Origin: Antedon bifida
Lineage: Eukaryota > Echinodermata > Crinoidea > Comatulida > Antedonidae
DNA length: 64,000 nucleotides
Reading direction: 5' to 3'
Assembly (NCBI GenBank): GCA_963402885.1
Contig: OY727093.1
Span: 6,645,501-6,709,500, forward strand
A program made the position numbers and the translations under genes. This document shows, in pieces, positions 11,428 through 23,300 of the stretch (the first letter of the stretch is position 1; the number at the start of each line of letters is the position of its first letter). A model generated the notes under the pieces. The model did not search any database. It had not been told where the DNA came from and was given only the letters and a program-made list of their open reading frames with translations.

Positions 11428-12675
11428 TCAACTCTGACCCATGCTCTTCCAAAGTTCCATGAGGTTTTGAGAGCTTTCATCTTCTTCATCTTCCTCATCC
11501 TCCTCTTCTGAGAAGGCATCATCTCGCATCAATGATGATCCCAACTGAGACAATGGTAATCTATTTACAGCTAACTCCTTCTCAGCCAGTCGCTCACTTG
11601 AAGTCTAAAATAATAACTTGAATGTCAATATTTTTATGTATATGAAAAATATTAATTTACAGTATCTAGCCCTCTGTAAAGTTTTGTATACATAAGGGTA
11701 TAAAATAAAGGAGAAACATACAATTTGTTAATACAGTATTTCAAAATGTGTTTCAGATGTACAGTGATAACTACAGTAAAAGTTTGTACAGTCTGCCCAA
11801 AACCTTTGTTTGTAAATGAGTTACTTTACTTACTAAATCTGTCCGCTGTGGTAACTTGGTGTCATGGTAGTTTATGGAGGTGAAGCTTTCCTTTATAAAC
11901 AAAAATGAAAATAATTAAAATCACTAGTTATATAAGTATTTTGTTTTTCTACTTTCTACTACTGTAATTTTGTACAGTATATCATAATTACCCGGGCTGT
12001 ATTATCCTCTTCTGCAATTTCTAATCTTAAGGATGGTGAATCAGCATTTTCTTCACGAATCAACCTTTTTAAGTACACCTCTTCTTCCTGTGCCAAAGGT
12101 TAAAAAAAAAAACTGGTGTATGCTGTACAAATCTGAATTGCACAAATTGAGTTTTTTTTTCAAAGTGAAATTTTTTGGCATGGTATCTACAGGGTTGGAG
12201 CATGGAGGTATAAAATATATTTTATACCTCCATGGTTGGAGGGGGTAGCTTTTGTACTTCTAAAATTGCAAAGGATTTACCCCCTCGCTGTGAAATAATT
12301 GGGCCTAGATAGGCCTACATTATGTGTAAATTACACATACAATCAAATTAATTAATTAATTGCCCATATAGAAACTGAATTAATTAACTCCTTCCTTTCC
12401 TAGTTAGCTAGGCTAGCTGATGGTGGCAATTGTGTAGCTAGCCGTCATCCACCTACTGACTGTAGTAGTAGAGTACTACCTAGTAGGCTAGGGTGCCCTA
12501 CCTAGCAGCTAGAGTAGATAGAAGAGAGGGAGGCTAGGCCTAGCCTTTATCTCGAGTTTTAGGCCTAGGCTCTAATTAATCTTACCCGAAGCCGGATTAA
12601 TTGGACGTTTAGTTTTTTTTCAATTGCTTCCATCATTTTTTCTTCTTCCTTCAATTCAGGTAGTTCTGTGAGCAT
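11428..12675 (-). CDS. SNAPC5: snRNA-activating complex subunit 5-like protein
   Basis: Four exons join in frame: 12586-12675, 11992-12087, 11834-11890 and 11428-11604, giving 139 residues. The N-terminus MLTELPELKEEEKMMEAIEK leads into LNVQLIRLR-EEEVYLKRLI, a leucine-rich coiled coil like the human SNAP19 start (MLSRLQELRKEEE, LNRLKVEELAL). The C-terminal region has an acidic run (FSEEEDEEDEEDESS), as in the family. SNAPC5 is the smallest SNAPc subunit; it holds the complex together on the proximal sequence element of snRNA promoters for RNA polymerases II and III. This protein is longer than human (98 aa), with an extra middle exon. Identity rests on the coiled coil and acidic tail, so another small coiled-coil protein remains possible. 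Confidence 0.65.
12201..12234. repeat. Perfect 34-bp palindrome in SNAPC5 intron 1
   Basis: CATGGAGGTATAAAATA is followed directly by its exact reverse complement, with GGTTGGAG-like sequence on both flanks. It can extrude a loopless hairpin. It may be a remnant of a foldback element; a related CATGGAGGAAA hairpin lies near 56038-56090. Confidence 0.8.
12310..12575. other. CTAG/AGGCCTAG cluster in SNAPC5 intron 1
   Basis: Dense TAGCTAGGCTAGCTGA, GTAGTAGAGTACTACC and AGGCCTAGCC-type words begin about 15 bp downstream of exon 1. It is one of the longest clusters of this pattern. Confidence 0.55.
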
Positions 12676-13322
12676 TTTTACGTTTAAATTTAGAAACAGA
12701 TCTCACTACTAATACTACACTGCAATCAATCATGCATGCAATTCAAAGCAACAATGTCACACACGCCCTCAACTAATGAAGAAGTTGAGCGATATCTGTC
12801 AGATCAATTCATTCATGTTCTATTCCTCATTAAAGTGTAGCAGCTTGGCTAGTTTACGAAAAAAGATAGATAATGTATGGTTTTGTCAAAATAAAAATTT
12901 CGTTTCAATTCATTATTGTTTTATGTACAAGAAGGAACATTTTATTTGACAAATAAGATACAATTTCAAACTATATTGGTTAGGATTACATCCAGAAGGT
13001 AAATAAAATATAAATGTCTGTGATAATAATCATAGGGACATGACATAGGTGCCTACATTAAAACTCAATTCGAATAATGTTTTGAGATTTGTAGGAGGAT
13101 TGACATTCTTTGTATAAAAGTTGGAGAAAAGTTGAATGAAGCGTTATTGATGAATGAGGTTAACCACACATGTCTATACTATTACTACAAGTTTTAATCA
13201 ACTCTAAAATATGCGTAAAATTGAAAAAGATGAATTAAACATTTTCAGATAACCGCAGTAACATCTTCCGAAAGTGTGTCTTTAGGTCAAGTAGCTTTCA
13301 TTATCCAGCTACTATGCAGTAA

Positions 13323-15375
13323 TTATATAGTATCGTACTTATTGAGACAGGCTTCAACTTTCTCCCAGTATCCTAAAGTATTTGGGTTTTTATAACCGTT
13401 AGGCCCTCCATTGTGGATACGTGCAAAGTCCTCGCATGTGGGATCGTGACCAATACGGCTTTCAATTGCATACCGAGCCATGTACCCTTGAACACATCTC
13501 TCACTACAATCAAATGTCTTTGTACAGTTTTTCCAATCTGAAAAAAAACATCGATACCGGTTCAAATGGGGGATGGGGTTGCGACGGACCAAACAGATGT
13601 AAAGCTCTGTCTACACTAACAAACTAGTTTGACAAACAAGTTCCAAAAGTGCCCAAATATGGTAGTGATATGTTTAAATATGGTAGTGATATATCATCAT
13701 GTCCATATATGGACACATCGCATTTTTTGCCACATCAAGTTTGATAGTGTAGACAGAGCTTTACGATGGGCCCTATATACGGTCTTTTTTTTTCGTGGTA
13801 CGTTTTCGCACTGCTGTTGCTATTTTCCTTGCATGTTGTTGTCTTCGAGATTTGGGTCCTACGATTGGGACCCACTCTTTGTCAATTGTTCACCATTTAC
13901 GCACAAAATGGGTTACCTTTATGCAAAACTTTACCGTAGTATAATCAAATAGTCCAAACAACAATCACACGTAAAATATCGTTAACAAAGTTTTTAAAAT
14001 CTCCTTAATGAGAATAATTAGGCCTATAATATATTAAAATCTACATAACGGATTACTCTTATATCCTACCTAAAACTACATTTAGTACCGTAAATATTAA
14101 CACTGCAAATTGGAAACAAAATTATAATAATTACCATAGGTTAAAACAATCCGGGATCCAGGTCTAAACTTGAAACAATTTCATTTGGATCCTAAATTGA
14201 TCCAATTAAACCTGATCCAATTAGTAGGCTTACCATATTTCGTACTCCGAACGGCCTATTGAATAGGAAAAAACTCCTCCACATACTGTTATGAAAATGC
14301 AGACTTACCTCCGTCTAGGTCCTTTCCCTTCAATGTAGCATCCTTATAATAAGGTTCCTTAATTTGGTAAGGGCCACAAGACAACGAACCGACATCCATA
14401 CTGCAAACTGGATTGGGCATTTGACAGTTTGATTCCACTTGGCAAATACACTTCATACAGTTATTGGGAACTGTTCCTACATACAAGATATAATTATAAT
14501 GATAATATTAAATAATTAAACAATAGGGCGAAACACTTTTGCTGCTATAAATAGAAGATGTTACAACAGAACAATTAGGTAATTCTGTTAAGAACTTACT
14601 TAAAAGTAAGTTCATCTCAGTTCTGTTGTTATATGCGTTGATGATCGATGGATTTGAACAATTGGAATTAGACGTTTCGTCGGCCCTGTAACTAATACTG
14701 TTCTGTAGTAAATATGTTATTTTTTAGATATTATTATGTAAAACGTGGCCTCTTTTTAATGATAGCCAACCATGTACCCAACATGCTTAATATTTTTAGT
14801 TCCGCATTCGTAACTTGCATATAATATGTGCTTCCCGGAACAGCCATATCAAAGTACCTTTGGCCTACATATCATATGATGAGGGAAGAGCGATATTCAT
14901 ACACTTATAAATAATTATAAACGTTCCTACAGAATGGAAATGTCCATGGTTTGTCACATTGTTGAAGAAAAAAGTTAGGATCGTCTTTTCCGGGTATAAG
15001 CACATTTTTTGTATAAGTATATGATTGCCGTACAGTGACGCGCCTAAATTTCAATTAATGAAGCAGAAGTCACTTGCCAAATCAACATAATTAATGTTTG
15101 AAAATGATCTATAACTTTATATGTCATATATAAGTAATACAACAGCTAGCTATATGCTTGTAATATAGTAACATATTCAATCTGTGCTTGGGTCGCACCC
15201 CCGGTCGCACCCTATAAACAATAAAGAATAAGCCTACAATTGAAATAAGGAAATCAATCCGAAGACAAGACACCGTTGAAAAGATCTTACCGATTTTGTC
15301 TGGTTTGCTAGCAATTGTGTCTAGCAGAACTACGGTACATATGGTAAGGTAAACAGGCTTCCACAGTCCAATCAT
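13323..15375 (-). CDS. i-type (destabilase) lysozyme
   Basis: Three exons join in frame: 15291-15375, 14309-14476 and 13323-13537, giving 155 residues. The start MIGLWKPVYL opens a signal peptide of about 23 residues, so the enzyme is secreted. An upstream in-frame GTG was not used. Exon 2 holds the destabilase core: CMKCICQVESNC, then MDVGSLSCGPYQIKEPYY. The catalytic pair of i-type lysozymes (Glu18/Asp30 in Tapes) corresponds to Glu43 and Asp56, both present, with spacing 13 instead of 12. Exon 3 carries CSERCVQGYMARYAIESRIG and many cysteines expected to be disulfide-bonded. The family hydrolyses peptidoglycan and some members have isopeptidase activity; it serves in digestion and innate defence. 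Vertebrates lack it. Unlike its neighbours, it lacks a strong CTAG cluster after exon 1. Confidence 0.95.
13600..13763. mobile_element. CTGTCTACACTATC MITE, full copy downstream of lysozyme exon 3 acceptor
   Basis: TAAAGCTCTGTCTACACTAA at the left is mirrored by GTGTAGACAGAGCTTTA at the right. Internal marks are GCCCAAATATGGTAGTGATA and CATGTCCATATATGGACACA. It lies in lysozyme intron 2. The end bases suggest a TA target, as for Tc1/mariner-type elements. Confidence 0.85.
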
Positions 15376-16054
15376 TCTAACGCTGTGCAAATAATTGTTG
15401 ACGACGAACACACAATAATAATACGGTATTCTAGCAGAACAGAAAATACACTACTCCGCCTGTGCGCACTGTAAAGCAACTAAAGCAAAATTAAGACGAG
15501 TACCGTATTGCCCCTAAGTTTAATCTGGGAAATTTTGGGGTTTCCCGTTTCTATTATGATACACTGAGTAATATCTATTGTAAGTTCCGCATAACATTGT
15601 CTGATCAATTATAGCTTTATTTGAAATCAAAATTAACCATTTAGCCTTTATATTCAGCATAATAATGAAAGTTATTGTATGTCAGGTCAAACAAAAACAA
15701 ATATGTTAGAACAATAGGATTCATAAACTAGCTAACAAAGAACGGATTTAGCAGGTGTTTATTCTTAGACGGGTCCGACTTTTTTATTTAAATGAATTTT
15801 CGAAAGACTCCCTAGCAGCAGAGTGGCAATGATCATGAAGCTACATGGAACGTTAGGACCCTGCGGACATCACGAGAACTATATATAAAGTAATATGAGC
15901 ATTCCTTTCATTTCCTTAATTCTTTCTGGTTAATTGGCCTATGCTTCGCAATACCGAAAGCTGACGTACTTGAATAAAGTTCTTAGCCATAATTAACCAA
16001 TCAAGGAACTGAGATATTTCGTAATACCGAAAGTTTACTTTCGGTACTATTTCA

Positions 16055-16257
16055 CTTAAGTCACGGCGTTATGAAAAGAAATGAAACGGTGGTTTGTGTT
16101 CCCACTCTACTGAGTAGAGGGTAAAGTTCACTGTATCATTCGAGGACGACACCATTATCCGATAGGGGTGCAGGGGTGTATTTTTTTCGTAAACGTGTTC
16201 CTCTCTTCGGAGAGAAAGCCTATTATCGTTTATCCAGATAACCAGGCACGAAATAGT
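16055..16257 (+). repeat. Unclassified 200-bp repeat 'TTTATCCAGATAACC', copy 1
   Basis: Shares almost every base with the copy at 16626-16825. Marks are GGTGGTTTGTGTTCCCACTC, GACGACACCATTATCCG and GTTTATCCAGATAACCAGGC followed by ACGAAATAG. More decayed copies lie at 43714, 45694 and, inverted, 58750. No clear terminal inverted repeat or A/B boxes were seen, so its class is open. Confidence 0.75.
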
Positions 16258-16625
16258 CAAAGTTTTCGATCAAAACATATCTCATAATGCAACGCGCTTA
16301 TTTGGCTACTCTGTATGCATAATCATAAAACTTCCTCGCGATCTGTGTAAAAACACCTTCTCAACCGTGGCGAGTTGTAAACAATCCTAATTAGCATCAT
16401 GCATAATGTATACTCATGGTTTGAAATCTTTGTTTACTTTCGCTCGCGACGATTTTCCAGACAAAATGTAATCAAATTAATTTAGCTGTTAATTACGTAA
16501 CATTTTTGTTTTTGGCTAGAATTTTCGACTTAAAGTGAATAACTTTAATATTACTTTGATATGGCCAATTTAAATTTAGAATATTTTGACCTTCATTTTT
16601 TTGTGTTTCAAGGGACAATACATCT

Positions 16626-16825
16626 TTAAGTCAACGGCGTTATGAAATGAAATGATAACGGTGGTTTGTGTTCCCACTCTGCTGAGTAGAGGGTAAAGTT
16701 GTATGTTCGAGGACGACACCATTATCCGATAGGGGTGCAGGGGTGTATTCTTTTCGTAAATGTGTTCCTCTCTTCGGAGAGAAAGCCTATTATCGTTTAT
16801 CCAGATAACCAGGCACGAAATAGAC
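16626..16825 (+). repeat. Unclassified 200-bp repeat, copy 2
   Basis: Direct copy of 16055-16257, about 570 bp further on, differing by a few substitutions and a short deletion. Its left edge abuts the solitary TAAAGATGTATTGTCC MITE end. Confidence 0.75.
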
Positions 16826-17520
16826 TTAAGAATTTCTTTAAGTTGTTTTGTTCATTTAGATATGGAGAATGTTTAGAAGGGTGTTTTTCCTGAAGCTTGG
16901 TTCCCATTAGGACGCATGCAAGGACTAAGCACAATGTAAGAAATCTAACCAATCACGACGCAATGCATCTTCCAAAGTCTTGCTTGTGATTGGTCAACTC
17001 ACCAAGCTTTAGGCCAAGTATGAATAGGGAATACGACTAGCAGGGCTCCTTGCTTGATTAAAATATAGTACTGTACAGATAAGTCAAAGACATTTTATTT
17101 CTACTTCTCTTTCTCTTTATACAACTACACTACTATCAGTTATTTGTAACAAAATTAAAACATCATTCCGTTTTTTTTAATATAGAAATGCTGAAGCTTC
17201 TAATAAAAACGCAAAAGTATGTTAAAAGAATTTTCTGTAAATAAAGTGGTTTTTTTTCACATTGATTCAGAAAATAAATGAACATTACATTGTTTTGTAT
17301 AAGATTAAAATGTATAAAAATAGTCTGTATATACATCTACATAAAGTCTAGATGTAATAAGACAAGCTGATCATTATTTAAATACTAATTTTTTTTCTTA
17401 TGAAATAGTTGGTTAAAATTATAATCAAATTCTTTTCTATTGGAATGTTAACATGTTTTTTAGGAACTGCACATGGTCTGCCTCCAATCTGAATATCAAA
17501 ATAATTACAACGATATTCTT

Positions 17521-17671
17521 AATCTCTGTCTACACTATCAAACACAAACAAACTGTGCCCATATATAGACATGATGATGTCATCACTACCAAATTTAAGC
17601 ATATCACTACCATATTTGGGCACATCACACTTTTTTTGTCAAACTAGTTTGATAGTGTAGACAGAGCTTTA
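17521..17671. mobile_element. CTGTCTACACTATC MITE copy
   Basis: CTCTGTCTACACTATCAAAC at the left is mirrored by GATAGTGTAGACAGAGCTTT at the right. It lies about 245 bp beyond the LSM7 stop, probably in or near its 3' UTR. Confidence 0.85.
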
Positions 17672-17915
17672 GATAGATATATTGGAATCATAATGTGGAG
17701 CTGTTGCGTTGTAAACTGCAATGCAGCGTTGGCACACATCTCAACCATAATCCAGCGTTTAAAATAAAACAAATCTCTGCTGTTACAATGATGCCATCAT
17801 TACCTTACATTGTGTAATTCTCAAATCTAAAAAAAAATGTTGTTTTACACATAAGCCTTTTAGCTCAAACATGGGACTTAATATTTACAAAGGTGTTAGT
17901 TTAAAAGTTCAAAGG

Positions 17916-20090
17916 TCATCCTTCCTGTTGTACAAATGGATTTGCTATAGGTTCCATTCCCTCTGCAGGGCATATGAGAACAACAGACGTGCCACGACAC
18001 ACCACCAGACCAAGTACTCTAGTGTCTTCTGTTAATTTGTATGGATCATCAGGGTCTATGGATTTAAAAATTGGATTTTTATACATACAGTAAATAAATG
18101 ACAATCTATTGTAAGGGCGTGTGGCGCAGTGTGTTGGACGTTTGACTACTGATCGTGACAGCGAGGTTCGGATCCAACTCTCGCCGCATTGCTTGTATCC
18201 TTAGGCAAGATACTTTACTTACGTTTGCCACTCTCCACCCAGGTGTATAAATAGGAACCTGGTTAGATCAAGACACAACTTTCCGCTGATTACTAGCTGC
18301 ATTATGGGAGCATGTTTCCATACGTGTTTGATCAGGAAAAAATTACTGGGGTAATAATGTTCAGCGCTTAGAGGTTTGACAACATTAGGCGCTATATAAA
18401 TCTAGGATATTATTATTATTATTATGAACCATTTAAAATGTGTGTCAAAAATCTATGTGAATGTTTTCAGGCTTCCAGATTCTGGTGGAGTTCTTATTAC
18501 ATGGATAATTTTAATCAACATTTAATTAAATGTATCCTACCTCTCAAAAATTCAGTAGCATCATCAAGTACCAAGTTTAAAAGTGGGTCATAACCTTTTA
18601 ACAAACCACTCACTATAAGAAAAATAGAACGAAATTGACAATTTTAACTATGAACGGTATGATGTAATACATTAAAATTATCAATAAATAATACAGTTGC
18701 TTGCATTTAATATTTCCAAAAAGAAAAAAAGTATTTGAATGATATTTTGACAGAAAATGGTGGTGCCTCATATGTAATATATGCATGGTTCTCAAATACA
18801 TTAAAGGGTTGGTGTAAGCAAGTACCAAAATATACTGAACCCTTCCAGTTTGTTTTAAATCAATGTTTTGTATGTAAATCATTTGAATTGTAATAATATT
18901 CAAAAGGTGATTTTTGTATTTATTTATTCATTTAGCATCCATTCAACAATAAATTTAAAATACATAACAAAGACAAAATACAAATAATTGGAATATTAAA
19001 ATTGAATAAAACCAAAGTGAATGGATGCAAGGGCGACCCATAAAATCAACATGTTAATTTATTTGCAATGGGGTCCATAGCAAGAGAAATCGGAGATGTG
19101 AAAATGAACAAGGATCATAAGAAGGACATATGGAAATGTGAAAGACATAATAAAAAATAACATATAAAATGTTAAAAAGGTAATATAAAAAAGCACAATT
19201 AAAAAAAATAAAAAGTGAAGAGCAACAATATCAAAAAACCGGAATATATAAAATCATATATCTTCAAATGTGATCTTTATTATTATTATATTATTATAAC
19301 TATTCATTATGACAATGTCATGGATGCAGTTAGTTTATTGTATATACTATTTTAACCTAGAGTGTAAACAAGTAGATTTTCAAGAACTAATAAATATGAA
19401 CAAGAAAAAACAATGAAGATACCTTCTCTTCCTCCTTGAAACTTGACACGGATTGTTTTATCAATGAATTTGGATAGTTCTAAAATACTTTCCTTTTTTC
19501 TTCTTTCTTGTTGCTACACAGAACATAATTAAATGGTTAAAAATGCGATAAATTCTTTTGGAATTTATATTATAGAACAACAAAATAGTACTAGTAGTCC
19601 AACTTTCTTTTTTTTTCTGTAAGTAAAGTAAATAAATTATTTAAACTCATCAATATAGTATTAGTAATTACTATTATTATATCAATGATGTGGTCAAAAA
19701 CTGTACATGTATAGTTATTTCAATTTTGTATAATAGTGCTGCCTGGTAAAAATACGTTTTTTTGAATAGTTGAATAGTACCAGCCTCTTTGTCAAGACCC
19801 AGCTAGGCCGCCTCCGTGCGTAGTTCGTACAACAACGAACACCGGCCAAGCAAGGTGCGTTCTATATAGCTAGCTGAACGGGCACATGTGTTGGATGGAT
19901 ATGCATGGCCTAACATTAAAATGGGCAAAGTATAACATTTAGTTGCTCTAGCATTAAAGAAGGAGAACTAATACAATATTCTATTATTTAAAATATTAAC
20001 CTAATTAATGTTGTACAGTAAAACGGTCTATGGATAAGTATTTCAGTTTAAAATACAATTTTTAAATTTGTGTATACTCACCGCCATCAT
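17916..20090 (-). CDS. LSM7: U6 snRNA-associated Sm-like protein LSm7
   Basis: Four exons (20082-20090, 19423-19513, 18541-18612, 17916-18055) encode 103 residues, the same as human. The start exon is only MMA. Exon 2 gives ESILELSKFIDKTIRVKFQG and GRE, the Sm1 start. Exon 3 gives SGLLKGYDPLLNLVLDDATE. Exon 4 gives DPDDPYKLTEDTRVLGLVVC and RGTSVVLICP, the Sm2 motif with the RG(T/N) RNA-contact loop. LSm7 is one of seven Sm-like subunits of the LSm1-7 ring (cytoplasmic mRNA decay) and the LSm2-8 ring (U6 snRNA 3' end). It starts 274 bp from the SPPL2 start codon, head to head. Intron 3 contains a tRNA-derived SINE. Confidence 0.97.
18113..18424 (+). mobile_element. tRNA-derived SINE with ATT-repeat tail
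   Basis: It begins with a tRNA-like head: an A-box region GTGGCGCAGTGTGTTGG and a B box GAGGTTCGGATCC. A tRNA-unrelated body follows (GTGTATAAATAGGAACCTGG; AGCGCTTAGAGG; TTAGGCGCTATATAAAT). It ends in ATTATTATTATTATT. This is the RNA polymerase III promoter and tail layout of a SINE. It sits in LSM7 intron 3 on the opposite strand to the gene. Confidence 0.85.
19795..19910. other. CTAG-rich patch in LSM7 intron 1
   Basis: CAGCTAGGCCGCC, TATAGCTAGCTGAACG and ATGGCCTAAC lie about 170-290 bp downstream of LSM7 exon 1. A weaker example of the first-intron motif pattern. Confidence 0.4.
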
Positions 20091-20364
20091 GAAATATTGA
20101 CCACTTAAGTTAATCATTTAAATTAAACAGATGACGAGCTAAAACAAAACTAACGGTATATGAAACTTCATATTAAAAAACATTATTTTTAATTAATTAA
20201 TTATTAATTTATTTATTCAATTTCATAGAAGAAAAACAGATTAAATAAAATATAAATTAAATAAGTAATATTTATGCCCTCTAAGCTACAGTTAAAAGTC
20301 AAGCAGACCAAAAGAGGGCGACATTTATTTACTCTAAAAACTAAATTAATAAAAAATAAACAAA
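20091..20364. promoter_or_regulatory. Bidirectional promoter, LSM7 / SPPL2
   Basis: 274 bp separate the two divergent start codons, so both promoters and 5' UTRs lie here. The sequence is AT-rich. Human LSM7 and SPPL2B are also arranged head to head on 19p13.3 (from memory), which suggests an old shared promoter. Confidence 0.65.
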
Positions 20365-23300
20365 ATGCGCAAACTTTATGTATTACTTTTTATTTTTTGG
20401 ACACTTAAACGGGTTAGTTTGCATAATAGTAACTAATATTACATCTACTTGATTCCACATCTCATAAATTTAATAATTAGCTAGGTTATAAGTTATCATT
20501 AGATAGGCTAATTTATAGGAGGGCTAGGCTCTAGCCTACTATACTACTCTAGCTAGCTAGCTATCCTCTCATCTCAGATAGGCAAGGGCATGATACAGGT
20601 CTGGTCAGCTCAGGTCTGACTGTAGGCCTACTCAACTGTCATGTATGCCTAGGTCTGACTGGGATTTTAATCAACTAGGCCTAGCTTGGCTTTTTTATAT
20701 GTTTGTTGAGGTATATTATTAAGATCAGCTTTGTAAAGTAAACAATTTCCTCATTTCAGGTATCGTTGGCAAAGGAACATGGAATTTTTACAGTTAAAGA
20801 GCATACTGTTTTAGATGAAAATAAAGGAAAAGGTGAAAACTTCTGCATTGCATATAATCCTGACAACACAACATTACCTACAGAAGTCTCTGTAAGTTAA
20901 TTAAATTTATTTACTGTAATTACCATTTAAGTTCTATATCCCGCATGATTGAACTCTATTTGACTGTCATTTTTTATATTATAACCAGAAAAGAACCTCC
21001 AAACAGCTGTGGAGAAACAGCACATCTTTAAAATCCATTTTTAGTTTTAAGACTGACATAATTTTAATATGTTTTTACATTATTTTGAATAGTTAAAGCC
21101 ATTGTTGGACCTGAGTTCTTCGATTCTGTGTGTAGATCCTGTCGATCCAGAGAGCTTCCATGGAAAGGTGGTCATCGTACAAGGTGGTAACTGCAGCTTA
21201 CTTGAGAATGCTTTAATTGCTCAGAAACACAGAGCACAATCAGTTGTCATCTCTGTCACTAAACCACATTCCATGAAGGTTAGCAAACAAAATGTGTTGA
21301 AAAAAAATATCCATACCAATGCATTAAAGATATACAATGCAAAATCCAATTTAACTATGCTATAACATTTTGGCCATTCTTTGTGTAGTATAATACATTG
21401 TTATTGTATTTTCAGTTCAATGGATCAGAAGAACTAACTATTCAAGTTGCAATTATTTTCAGGGATGACATCAAGTTAATCAAGGTAACACAATTGGATT
21501 TTAATCATTTAATTATCAATCTGTTTTTTTTTATTAAAGTTCAATATTTGGTTGGAAAAAAAAATTTAAAAGATGCTGAAAAGTGTAGTCAGGGTTTTAA
21601 AAATGACAACCTTTTCTGAGAGTTTTACAATTAGTTTCATTTTCTGCTTCATGTATTTCATAATTTTATTTTTATATAGGATATTGGTAATAATTTGGTA
21701 GCTGGGTTGTCAGTACCTGATCAACCTAACATTGATTACAACATGGCTGTCATATGGATAATGGCAACAGGAACGGCAGTCATTGGTGCATTGTGGGGTG
21801 GTTCATCAGCTCATAAAGCGTAAGTGGGCTTCAGAACAAAAGTTAGATAATTACTTAAGCCCTGTCTACACTATCAAACTAGTTTGACAAAAAAGTGTGC
21901 CCAAATATGGTAGTGATATGGCATCATCATGTCCATATATGGTCACATCACATAAAGTTTGATAGTGTAGATAGAGTAGCCAAAAAAAAAAAGGAAGTTT
22001 TCAATTTTTGTTTCCAATTGTTGTGCTTTTGATATTTAACAGTGCAACAAAGAAGAAAAAGAAGGAGATTAGACGAGGCACTGCAGGCAATGAAGAAACA
22101 GACAAGGATGAGGGGGAAGATGATGATTCTAATGATAGTGTACCAATCACACCTGTGGTCGTGGTAGTCTGGGTGTGCATGATAGTAATTGTGCTATTAC
22201 TTATGTTCTTCTTGTATGATTATTTTGGTAAGTGCATGTTGTGGCTCATTTTCAATCAGTATCCAATGCTTAAATGAATGTTTTCACACTTCGATTTACA
22301 AAACTGGGTATTTCTTCAAACCAGGTAGCTATACTTTCACCAAACACCCACTCTGATAAGCCTCTATACAGTGGTGTAATGTAGGGTAGCTGGCTTAGCT
22401 AAACCAGGGGCTCTCTAACACTGGGTAGTTGCATTGAGGCTACTCATGCTCTGGGGTCCTGGATTTACCCAGTGAGTGCTCATACCATTACCCCTCCAAC
22501 CTTACCATCCACTCTTCTACGTTCACCTTAAGTTCACCTTAAGTTATTATTATTATTTTTATAAGTGCATACATTGTATTTTTTCTTGCTTATTTCAGTC
22601 ATTACATTTTTTACATGTATATATTTGTTTTATTTGGAGGTTCATACCTAAAGCCAAATTGGCTTAATGCAATCTCCACACACATTTTTTTTATCAATTA
22701 TATTTTTTAAAAAAGAACAATTTATGTATTGTGTTATATTTATGTGTGAAATAGAAACTGAACTGAACTGTATGATGGTAGTTTAAAGATTTTTATCATT
22801 TTTAAGATATTATATTTTTGTCTTTCTTTTCAGTGTACATTATTATTGGTCTGTACAGTTTAGGAGCAGTACATGGGATGTACATCTGTCTGTCACCACT
22901 TGTTTTAGTCATCTTTCCATTTAAAGCAAGGTATCTTATCACATTATAACCAACACAGTAAAGAGAATTTGGCACAACCAAAATTCAGATCTTATGCTTG
23001 TGTTACCATTAAGCAAAACAAAAACAGTGTGATGTGCCTAAATATGGTAGTGATATGACATATCATGTCCATATATGGGCACATCACATTTTTTGTCACA
23101 TAAAGCTTTAGACCAATGTCTCTTATACAGTAGAACCCATATTGAAGGGACACCTTTAAACTGGCCCTTTAATAGGGGTGTCCCCTGAATGGGGGTTAGC
23201 TGTAGTATTAAAATATATTGCTCCTCATTTTATTCACAGGAAAGTATTTGCTTAATAAGAGTGTCCCAGGGGTTCCTCTATGATACTAGTTATCTAATTT

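Larger units (their letters stand above)
15376..17915. other. Repeat-rich intergenic DNA between lysozyme and LSM7
   Basis: No gene was found. It holds a short hairpin (CCGAAAGTTTACTTTCGG near 16025), two direct copies of an unclassified repeat, one solitary end of the TAAAGATGTATTGTCC MITE (about 16605-16630), a degenerate inverted-repeat element with AAGCTTGGTTCCCATTAG near 16893-17010, and a MITE at 17521-17671. The lysozyme promoter lies at its left edge and the LSM7 3' UTR at its right edge. Confidence 0.55.

Noticed and set aside
18121-18190. tRNA gene
   Set aside because: A and B boxes are present, but there is no closed acceptor stem and the sequence continues into a SINE body and ATT tail.
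19423-19513. U12-type introns at LSM7 exon 2 and SPPL2 exon 7 (donors GTATCTT)
   Set aside because: The donors resemble GTATCCTT, but no TCCTTAAC-like branch site lies before the acceptors, so ordinary U2 introns are more likely.
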